A DNA stretch of 13,078 bases from Verrucomicrobiota bacterium (lineage in GTDB: Bacteria; Verrucomicrobiota; Verrucomicrobiia; Chthoniobacterales; UBA10450). The position numbers and the translations under genes are program-made. The stretch's first letter is position 1, and every line of letters begins with the position of its first letter. The DNA lies in contig QHPM01000059.1 in assembly GCA_003219095.1 (NCBI GenBank), positions 1 through 13,078 on the forward strand, in the 5' to 3' direction. Positions 7,016-13,078 of this stretch are shown here, piece by piece. Under the pieces are notes generated by a model, which was not told the origin of the DNA, did no database searches, and saw only the letters and a list, made by a program, of their open reading frames with translations.

Positions 7016-7044
7016 TTGACAGAACGGGACTGAGTCACAATACT
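7016..7044 (+). promoter_or_regulatory. sigma70-like promoter for the bactofilin gene set
   Basis: A perfect -35 box TTGACA (7016-7021) is followed, after 17 bases, by AATACT (7039-7044), which matches 4 of 6 bases of the -10 consensus. Transcription would start at about 7051, almost on the GTG at 7050. This argues for the downstream ATG 7188 or a leaderless message. Confidence 0.5.
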
Positions 7045-7049
7045 GTCCT

Positions 7050-7622
7050 GTGTTAAAGAAATTCATCCCGCAAAGGTCCGGGCCGTCGATCGGCGAGGGC
7101 TCACTAAACACGGGAAATGAGGAAGACAATCGGGTCGCCTACCGCGAAGAAACCAGAAAATCAACGTTAACCGAGCATTCAAAACTTATGGCAGAACACA
7201 GTGGCAAAGACGTTCTTTCGAGCGACGTCGAAATTAAAGGCTCAATCAAGTTTCAGAAGGAACTTCTGATCGACGGAAAGGTGGAGGGTGAGATTAATTC
7301 CGATGGGGTCCTTACTATTGGCGAGAACGCGGACATCCGTGGCGAGATCAAAACCAAGTCGATCACTGTTTACGGAAAAGTTCAGGGCAATATCACGGTG
7401 GGCGAACGCTGCGAGCTCAAGTCGCGCTGCACTTTGCAGGGTGATTTGAAGGCGGCGCGTCTCGTTATTGAGGAAGGGGCGACGTTCATCGGGAAATCGG
7501 AAGTCACCAGCGGCAGCACCGTGGGGGTCAATTCCAGCGGGGCCAGGCCAGCACACACGCGTCCGGAAGTAATTCGTCACGAGGAGCCGGTAAAGACGGC
7601 TGCATTCGGGGCACGGGCGTAA
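7050..7622 (+). CDS. bactofilin (polymer-forming cytoskeletal protein)
   Basis: From GTG 7050 the product has 190 residues; from ATG 7188 (Met47) it has 144. The bactofilin core covers about residues 55-165, with the repeated beta-helix pattern: 'DVEIKGSIKFQKELLIDGKV', 'EGEINSDGVLTIGENADIRG', 'EIKTKSITVYGKVQGNITVG', 'LQGDLKAARLVIEEGATFIG'. Tails on both sides are polar and probably disordered. Bactofilins polymerise without nucleotide and usually sit under the inner membrane, where they organise cell-wall enzymes. The residues before Met47 look protein-like (GSLNTGNEEDNRVAYREETR), so the long form is given, but the promoter position favours the short one. It is followed after 23 bases by a second bactofilin. 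Confidence 0.88.
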   Translation: MLKKFIPQRSGPSIGEGSLNTGNEEDNRVAYREETRKSTLTEHSKLMAEHSGKDVLSSDVEIKGSIKFQKELLIDGKVEGEINSDGVLTIGENADIRGEIKTKSITVYGKVQGNITVGERCELKSRCTLQGDLKAARLVIEEGATFIGKSEVTSGSTVGVNSSGARPAHTRPEVIRHEEPVKTAAFGARA

Positions 7623-7645
7623 ATTAAGCTTTTTTAAGCGAGACC

Positions 7646-8494
7646 GTGGCAAAGTCGTCGCCGGTTAAGGTCAGTGTGGAATGTCCACATTGCGGCTTTA
7701 AACAGCATGAGTATGCGGCTGCCAAGACCACGATGTGCCGGCAATGCGGCTCTCACTTTGCACCGGCTGCTCCTCGGCCTGCTGCGATTTTCACAGCACG
7801 GGCGCGGCCGGAAGCCAGGGCAGAGACTCCCTCCGCCGCTGCTTCCTTGATGCAGCGGTTTGATGGGTTGTGGAAAAGCAAGCGCAGCAATGTCATCGAA
7901 TGCTTCGATTGCCAGCGGAAACAGGAAGTTAGCGGCGCCGCCACTTCGACGATTTGCCCGTCGTGTAGCGCTCACATCGACTTAAGCGACTACAAAATCA
8001 CGACCAGCTTTAGCCGTTCCATTCGCACCAGAGGCGACGTGCATGTGACCACCAAAGGTGATCTGAGCAGCAGCAGTGTTCGCTGCCGTCGCGCCATCAT
8101 CGAAGGGCGATTGCGTGGGAACCTGGATTCCGCCGGGACGATTGTCATCAACACTTCGGGCAAAATTCCGGGCCGGCTTTCCGCGTCCGAAATCGTCGTC
8201 GAAAAACGGGCGGAAGTGCAATTTTTCCGCCGCGTCCGTGTAAGTAATATGGAGATTCGCGGCCGGATGTCGGGAGAGATCGTCGCGGACGGACTGGTCA
8301 CGATTCGCAAAAATGGCGTCCTGGAAGGGACTGTCGCCGCCAAATCAATCAATGTTGAGAAAGGCGGCGTTTTTTCTGGTCAGCTCATCATCGGCAAAGG
8401 GCATCTGCAGCAAGCGGAGTTGCTGCCATCCGAAACGGCGGCGCTGTCGAAGGAGCTATCGATCGGTCTTGCGCCGCCCTTGCCTGCGACGTAG
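7646..8494 (+). CDS. double zinc-ribbon bactofilin
   Basis: 282 residues from GTG 7646. Two CxxC pairs form a first zinc ribbon (Cys13/16 and Cys31/34). A linker rich in Ala, Pro and Arg follows, and then a second ribbon (Cys86/89 and Cys104/107). The remainder (about 112-265) is a bactofilin beta-helix: 'RSIRTRGDVHVTTKGDLSSS', 'RRAIIEGRLRGNLDSAGTIV', 'MEIRGRMSGEIVADGLVTIR', 'GTVAAKSINVEKGGVFSGQL'. All eight cysteines are present with equal 14-residue gaps, so zinc binding is likely. The pairing with a plain bactofilin suggests mixed filaments, with the ribbons as docking modules; this is inference. It shares an operon with its neighbours, 23 bases behind one and 8 bases ahead of the next. 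Confidence 0.85.
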   Translation: MAKSSPVKVSVECPHCGFKQHEYAAAKTTMCRQCGSHFAPAAPRPAAIFTARARPEARAETPSAAASLMQRFDGLWKSKRSNVIECFDCQRKQEVSGAATSTICPSCSAHIDLSDYKITTSFSRSIRTRGDVHVTTKGDLSSSSVRCRRAIIEGRLRGNLDSAGTIVINTSGKIPGRLSASEIVVEKRAEVQFFRRVRVSNMEIRGRMSGEIVADGLVTIRKNGVLEGTVAAKSINVEKGGVFSGQLIIGKGHLQQAELLPSETAALSKELSIGLAPPLPAT

Positions 8495-8502
8495 ATCGCT
8501 TC

Positions 8503-8922
8503 ATGCAGAAGCTGCGACCGCGCAGTCCCTACGAGAAGCTCGGCGGCTATGTTCATTTGCCGCGTTTGATCGACAAGGCCCGTCTGCATCGCAAAGGCTT
8601 GCTTAACGGGTATAACTACAAAACCGTTGGCTTCGACAAACATCTTCTCGCCTTTCTCAAGCTTGACGGCGACGACTTCGAAGAAATCGCTAATCGCTTC
8701 GACGATGATGCCGAGATACTCAGCTGGCTCGATGAGCATGGAACGAAACATTCGGCCGATGCGATCGAATATTGGAACCAGGAAATGATCTCGCGCCATC
8801 CGGATACCGCGGCGAAACGCGCGCGCTTTAATCATTTCCTGCAGGAGGCAGGCGGCGCCGGACGCAAAGATATTAACACTTATTTCGATCTCATTGAGTT
8901 TGACGAAGGAAGGCTGAAGTAA
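8503..8922 (+). CDS. DUF5069 domain-containing protein
   Basis: 139 residues from ATG 8503, eight bases after the previous stop. The N-terminal motif 'LRPRSPYEKLGGYVHLPRLI' followed by 'DKARLHRKG' is the hallmark of DUF5069 (R-S-P-x-x-x-L-G-G-x-x-x-L-P-R-x-I-D-K). 'HLLAFLKLDGDDF' and 'DDDAEILSWLDEHG' also fit, and the length is normal for the family. No function is established. It is mostly helical and soluble. Its position after two bactofilins suggests co-expression; whether it works with them is not known. Confidence 0.85.
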   Translation: MQKLRPRSPYEKLGGYVHLPRLIDKARLHRKGLLNGYNYKTVGFDKHLLAFLKLDGDDFEEIANRFDDDAEILSWLDEHGTKHSADAIEYWNQEMISRHPDTAAKRARFNHFLQEAGGAGRKDINTYFDLIEFDEGRLK

Positions 8923-8945
8923 GGGACGCCCGGGCGGTTTTGAAT

Positions 8946-9013
8946 TGTAGGGCAGACATTCCTGCCTGCCAGGCCGGCAAGCGGGAACGCTTGCCCTACA
9001 GCACGTCGCTGTA
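8946..9013. repeat. compound palindromic intergenic repeat (TGTAGGGCA...TGCCCTACA)
   Basis: TGTAGGGCA (8946-8954) and TGCCCTACA (8992-9000) are perfect 9-bp inverted arms. Inside are two further hairpins, GGCAG/CTGCC (8951-8966) and GGCAAGC/GCTTGCC (8976-8995). A third, TACAGC/GCTGTA (8997-9013), overlaps the outer arm. It is a REP-like element of a kind I know from verrucomicrobial genomes. It sits between convergent genes and may help to end transcription. Confidence 0.7.
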
Positions 9014-9048
9014 AGACGCGCACCGTTATATCGTTAAAAATGTTGAAA

Positions 9049-9074
9049 GTTAAAAAGCGATTTCACGCTTTAAC
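9049..9074 (-). terminator. Rho-independent terminator after the nucleotidyltransferase gene
   Basis: Read on the minus strand, GTTAAAGCG, loop TGAAAT, CGCTTTTTAAC forms a stem of at least 6 bp (AAAGCG/CGCTTT) with a T run within and after the 3' arm. It begins three bases after the gene's TGA. It may also work for the plus-strand genes. Confidence 0.5.
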
Positions 9075-9077
9075 CCT

Positions 9078-9824
9078 TCATCGCTCCGCAAAAATCCGGT
9101 TCGCTTCTTCCAACGTTTCCTTGCTCCCGATATCGAGCCATTGGCCGGTAATTTGAAATGTGTTTACGGGTTTACGCGGATAGAGCCATTGCAGAAAAAG
9201 ACCGGGCTGATCGGGATTATTTCCCGCCGCGATGTAAGTGGTAAAAAGCGGGAGCACATCTTTCGAATAATAATACAAGGCGATCGCTGCCAGACTGCTT
9301 TTTGGTTCCTTCGGTTTTTCTTCGAAATGAGTGATGACTCCGTCGCCGTCGATTGTGACGACACCGTACTTCTTAATCGCCGCGCCATCGGCTACGTCAT
9401 GTACACCGACGGTAGCCTCGGTTTTCCTAGCGTAGTCGACAAACCCCGCCAGCGATTCCCGAAATAAATTGTCGCCGGCGATTACGAGCAGTTCGGAGTC
9501 GGCGGCGTTCTCCCGCGTCAACACCAGATTGATGTCGCCGATCGCGCCGAGCTTGTCGTCATCGGCGGTCGAGCCATCATTAATGATCTTGAACCGAAAT
9601 TCCGGATTCGCGCTCTGATAATTTTTTGCCCATGCTTCGAAATCAGCGAAGAACTTTGCGTTCGTGACGATATAAATGGTTTCAATTCCAGCAACGCCGC
9701 GGAGATTTTCCACTACCCAGGTGATCATGGGTTTCCCGGCAACATCGAGAAGCGGTTTCGCCCTATTCAGGGTGAGGGGATAGAGACGAGTGGCGTAACC
9801 GGCGGCGAGAATCAAAACATTCAT
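9078..9824 (-). CDS. sugar-1-phosphate nucleotidyltransferase
   Basis: 248 residues with a complete NTP-transferase fold. Signature 'ILAAGYATRLYPLTLNRAKP' (residues 5-24; Arg13, Lys23) gives the nucleotide-binding loop. 'VIAGDNLF' (Gly117-Asp118) holds the metal-binding Asp, 'FEEKPKEP' (168-174) the sugar-phosphate Glu-Lys, and 'GQWLDIGS' (227-234) the WxDxG motif. The enzyme should join NTP and a hexose-1-phosphate to NDP-sugar and pyrophosphate. It resembles glucose-1-phosphate thymidylyltransferases, but base and sugar cannot be decided from sequence alone. There is no C-terminal hexapeptide domain. It lies 45 bases behind glnD on the same strand and probably shares its transcript. Product use in envelope or O-antigen sugars is inference. 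Confidence 0.85.
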   Translation of the reverse strand: MNVLILAAGYATRLYPLTLNRAKPLLDVAGKPMITWVVENLRGVAGIETIYIVTNAKFFADFEAWAKNYQSANPEFRFKIINDGSTADDDKLGAIGDINLVLTRENAADSELLVIAGDNLFRESLAGFVDYARKTEATVGVHDVADGAAIKKYGVVTIDGDGVITHFEEKPKEPKSSLAAIALYYYSKDVLPLFTTYIAAGNNPDQPGLFLQWLYPRKPVNTFQITGQWLDIGSKETLEEANRIFAER

Positions 9825-9869
9825 CAGAGTCGGACTGTAAACGACGCTGAATTGCGCGCCAGTGAATGG

Positions 9870-12583
9870 TCAAGTCCGGAAGGCCGCCCCATGCAGCTCG
9901 TTGTGGAGCGCATTTAATCGCTGTGTTCCGGTCAGCTTGCTGTGCAATCGGTGATCCGTCACATAGAAAGTATCGATCGCCGCTCCGCTCTCCGTGCTGA
10001 TCCGAGCGAGTGCGATATCGATTTCATTTCGGCTGAAGCATTGCAGCAGATCGTGCAGCAAACCGATTCGATCCGGTGTTTGGATTTCGATCAGGGTGAA
10101 ATATGGATCGGCCTGGTTATCGATGCTGACATGCGACGGAAATTCCAGGTCCGCTACCGGCAGACTCCGTCCTTTTTTCCTGGCCTGTTCGAGCAGCGCG
10201 CTCAAATCCAAAGCTTCGCTCTCCAGCGCCCTCCGCAACGTTGACTCGACCAATGCCATCTCCCGCTCATTCGTGACCGCGCGGCCGCGCAGATCGTTCA
10301 CGCGAAAGACATCGAGCGCAACGTTGTCGCCGCGGGTGTAAATATCGGCGCTTAAAATGTTCAATGGCACGAGCGAAATCGAACCGGCGATTTTTGAGAG
10401 CAGTTGCCGACGGTCCCAACTGCAGAGGGTTAAAACCGTATGACCTTGCTCTGGGACCGGCTTCCAACTGAACACCGGAGCGAGCGGCGTTTCTCCAAAA
10501 CAGGTCGCGTCATAAAATCGCCGAAACAATTCCACGTGCGCGACAATGTCAGCGACTTTGAATGCGCGAAAATAATGATCCGGCATGAAGTCGAAGTGCG
10601 CCTCGATTTCGTCGGCATAATCGGGCCCAAGCCGGACCTGAACCAAAGTCTCACGTGCCTCCCGTGCCGTTTTCGCGCGTTCATAAAACGAATGGCGATC
10701 GGCCAGACGAGGGTTTCTTTCCAATCCGACCAAGCCTGGTCGCTCGTGCCTTGGCCGTCCGCCAGCGTAAGTAGCATCAGAGCATCGAGATTTTTCTGGT
10801 CCTTCACGATGGCGGCGAATTCGCCCACCGTGACGGGATCATCAATGTTTCGGCGTTGCGCGATATTCGACAGGGTGACGTGATGGTCCACCAGCAGGAT
10901 CAACATCTTGCGTTCGCGCGCATCGAGTTGAAGACGGCGTGCTACGCGTTGCGCGAAAACCGCGCTCGCTTCCGAATGCGGCCGGGCCCCAACGGCCTTG
11001 CCGGTATCATGCAGCAGCAGCGCCAGATAAAGAACAAAAGGATCTGGCAGTTCCTCGAAAAGTTTGCGGTACTGGATCAGCTTGGAATTTTCGGTTCGCG
11101 CCAGCGCGTCGAGCTTGTCAATGCAGACCAATGTATGTTCGTCCGCGGTGTAGCGGTGAAAAAATTCATGCTGCACCAGACAGGTAAGTTGGCCGAACTC
11201 GGGAATGTATTGACCGAGAAAATCGAGTCGATGCATCAGCCGCAAAGCCCGCCCAACTTCTCCTTTGCGCGATAAAATCCGGCGAAAAATCTCGCGCGGC
11301 TCTTTCGCGTATCGCAAGGGATGCGTGATCAATCCGATTTTGCGGCTCAACATGTCCGCGAGTTCAGGGCTGGGTTCGAGTTGGCGTTCCTGTGCAATCT
11401 CGATCGCGCGCATCATCTCGACCGGATTCTTGTTGAAAAGGTCCGATCGTTCGACATCGAGTTGCCGGTCCTGAATCACGAAGCCGTTGACGTGTTCAGC
11501 CGCGGGTTTCGCGCGCGGCAGAAATCCAAAAAGCGAGCGCGTTTTAGCCGAGGAATAGCCACTGACAAATTGCGCCGTGATTCGTTCCGTTACCCGAAAA
11601 ATGTTTCGGCTGTGCGCATAAATATCTTTCATCAACGCTTCGCTCCGAAGCAACCCGCGCTCCTGCGGATAATGCAATCGTTGCGCCACCGTTTCCTGCA
11701 TGTTGAGATGCAAAACGTCGGTCGCGCGGTGGTGCAAATAATGTAACTCGGTTCGGACCCGCAAAAGGAAATCGTAGGCTGCCTCGATCCGGCGCCGGTC
11801 TGGTTCGCTCAGCCAGTCCTTACCGACCAGGTGAGTCGTGGTCAGGCTGCCTTCCTTGAAGAAGGTCATCCAGAGAAGATTCTGATAATCGCGCAAACTG
11901 CCGCAGCCGCTTTTTAGATTCGGTTCTTGCAGGTAAACGCTGTTGCCAAATTTGGCATGGCGCGCCTGCTGATCCCGCATTCGCATCTCGATGTATTCGC
12001 GTTCGTAGCCAGCAACGCATTTTGCCCGAAACTGCTCGCGAAATTTCTGCTCCAGCTCCTGGTCGCCGGTAACCAGACGCGACTCCAGCATAGCGGTTTT
12101 CGTCACCATGTCGCCATTGGCGGCCGCGATTGCTTCTTTAATCGTGCGGGTGGAATGACCCACCTTGAAGCCAATGTCCCAGAGCAGATACAACACTTGC
12201 TCGATGATCTGGCTGGTCGCTCTCGATACGTTGCGACCTTGTTCGCGGTGCAAAAACATCACGTCGACATCGCTGTAAGGATTCAACTCGCGCCGGCCGT
12301 AACCGCCGAGAGCTACCAGCGCAATCGGCGAGGTGCCGTTGCGATTGTTGACGACGTGATTGGCGGCGGCGAAGACGTGGCGCAGCAGTACATCGATCAA
12401 GTCAACCCGGCGGGCGCAAACTTCGCGTCCGCCATCGCCCGCCCGTTGGCGCAAGCGCAAACGGTGCTCCTCGATTTTCAAAAATTTTCGATAGACCGGA
12501 AGGACATCGGTCGGGCGTTGCGCTCCCGTCGAAGCCAGTTCGCGCTCGGCATGCGCCAGGATTTTTTCGAGGTGCCGCGACAT
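9870..12583 (-). pseudogene. glnD: [protein-PII] uridylyltransferase, split by a frame-changing deletion
   Basis: The reading starts at ATG 12583. It carries a nucleotidyltransferase domain (GGYGRRELNPYSDVDVMFLH, residues 93-112; Asp105 and Asp107 bind metal), the helical linker, and an HD phosphohydrolase domain (LLHDTGK, His525-Asp526, and DHHV near 566). It is in frame to Trp627 (WKETLVW) and then runs into unrelated sequence. From the CTG at 10706 the second frame goes on as LADRHSFYERAKTAREAR with two ACT domains (HTVLTLCSWDRRQLLSKIAG and YFTLIEIQTPDRIGLLHDLL) to TGA 9870. Joined, they give 905 residues, close to the usual 850-950. Relatives have about nine more residues at the joint (W-x-LYRAT-type), so about 28 bases seem lost. 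GlnD adds UMP to PII when glutamine is low and removes it when glutamine is high. As given, the product lacks the glutamine-sensing ACT part. Confidence 0.85.
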
Positions 12584-12667
12584 TAAATCAGTTTACTCGT
12601 CCGAAGTCATGCTTCCAGCTGACTTGGCTGCTCGCCTTGCCAGTCCGCCATGTTTTTTGGCGCCAAC

Positions 12668-12795
12668 GACGAAACCCGAATGACGAAGCTCGAAGGAATG
12701 TCGAATGATCAAATGACGAAACAAATGCGACCACAGCTTCGGATTTGAGGTTTTCGTCATTCCTTCGTCATTCGCCATTCGTGCTTCGTCATTTG
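12668..12795. repeat. CGTCATTC/GAATGACG intergenic repeat cluster
   Basis: GAATGACGAA-type words fill the left half (12677-12720) and their complements TTCGTCATTC fill the right half (12754-12795). CAAATGACGAA (12710-12720) and TTCGTCATTTG (12785-12795) are perfect 11-bp inverted arms, so the region can fold into a long imperfect hairpin. Such clusters are frequent between verrucomicrobial genes. It lies between the partial regulator gene and glnD, both on the minus strand. No gene was found in 12584-12859. Confidence 0.65.
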
Positions 12796-12859
12796 AACCA
12801 CGCAGCAGTGGACAAGAGCGGACAAACTGGAAACTCGCTTTCCGAGTCAGCCAGGATGC

Positions 12860-13078
12860 CTAAATCTCGATCGCGTAGCGCTTCATCTTGTTATAAAGGG
12901 TCGGGCGCTGAATGCCGAGCAACTCGGCGGCTTTCTTTTTGTTGCCGTGCGTTTGGGCAAGAGCCTGGAGAATCGTCTCTCGCTCCATGTCATTAAGACT
13001 CGCCACACCACTCCGACGCACGGGAGTGGGACCCGTTTGCAGGGCCGGCGGCAATTGAATTTCCGCCGGCAATTGTTT
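12860..13078 (-). CDS. sigma54-dependent NtrC-family regulator, C-terminal Fis-type HTH (partial)
   Basis: The frame is open to the window edge and stops at TAG 12860-12862. The visible 72 residues are a Pro-rich linker (LPAEIQLPPALQTGPTPVRR) and a complete HTH_8/Fis domain: 'SLNDMERETILQALAQTHGN' and 'KKKAAELLGIQRPTLYNKMK'. That is the standard DNA-binding end of NtrC-type enhancer-binding proteins, where receiver and AAA+ domains come before. The TTG at 13072 is most likely an internal Leu codon and not a start. glnD follows on the same strand, which would suit a nitrogen-related regulator, but 276 bases and a repeat cluster lie between, so linkage is not shown. Confidence 0.8.
   Translation of the reverse strand, partial: KQLPAEIQLPPALQTGPTPVRRSGVASLNDMERETILQALAQTHGNKKKAAELLGIQRPTLYNKMKRYAIEI

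Noticed and set aside
11927..12586. Plus-strand ORF of 219 codons
   Set aside because: It is antisense to the well-supported nucleotidyltransferase part of glnD.
12593..12778. Minus-strand ORF of 61 codons
   Set aside because: It is a translation of the GAATGACGAA repeat cluster (RHLIIRHSFELRHSGF type) and not a gene.
13040..13069. Perfect 8-bp inverted repeat GCCGGCGG/CCGCCGGC
   Set aside because: It lies inside the Pro/Ala-rich linker coding part of the sigma54 regulator and is explained by codon use.

Overview
The window looks like chromosome from a soil-type Verrucomicrobium, probably near the Chthoniobacterales/Spartobacteria. Several independent signs point that way: a double zinc-ribbon bactofilin next to a plain bactofilin, a DUF5069 gene, intergenic palindromes of the TGTAGGGCA...TGCCCTACA and CGTCATTC types, a small GW...WIVDAHR...AFLELE protein, and one perfect copy of the operator TGTTC-N4-GAACA described for verrucomicrobial LexA. 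The lineage is an inference from these features; no phylogenetic marker gene is present.

Left part (1 to about 5,100) is accessory and decaying. On the minus strand are a small XRE-like HTH gene followed by a small conserved protein. After them come a relic of a tRNA-Leu(UAG), a gene-free stretch, and a trypsin-like serine protease without a recognisable catalytic histidine. A LexA-type operator sits 3 bp in front of a small plus-strand gene that is frameshifted at a GGGG run. Next are a solo LuxR-type HTH gene and a small gene interrupted by an in-frame TGA. The one large intact gene here is a secreted protein with 13 Asn-rich repeats of about 17 residues and a C-terminal S74 (intramolecular chaperone) domain. 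It is followed by an unrecognised gene remnant, a scrap of a second S74 domain, and an intact tRNA with anticodon CAU (probably tRNA-Ile2) with a strong terminator downstream.

Middle part (about 5,340 to 8,925, plus strand): an intergenic hairpin repeat; a GT-C type (STT3/PMT-like) membrane glycosyltransferase gene broken near its 5' end by a frameshift and apparent internal deletion; then a sigma70-like promoter and a three-gene set of bactofilin, zinc-ribbon bactofilin and DUF5069 protein. The two bactofilins probably co-polymerise or form related cytoskeletal scaffolds for envelope or shape functions.

Right part (about 9,050 to the end, minus strand): the C-terminal Fis-type HTH of an NtrC-family sigma54 regulator (cut by the window edge), a CGTCATTC repeat region, glnD (PII uridylyltransferase, nitrogen sensing), and a sugar-1-phosphate nucleotidyltransferase ending in a terminator that lies between the converging gene sets. 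glnD is recognisable over its full length but split by a roughly 30-base deletion.

The dominant theme is gene breakage. At least four genes carry a frameshift, nonsense codon or internal deletion, and three more stretches are gene or tRNA relics. Decay is expected in the left region. Breaks in glnD and the glycosyltransferase are more surprising and should first be tested as possible sequencing or assembly errors. I did not find a clear new defence or mobile system; the best lead is the LexA-type operator and its small target gene.
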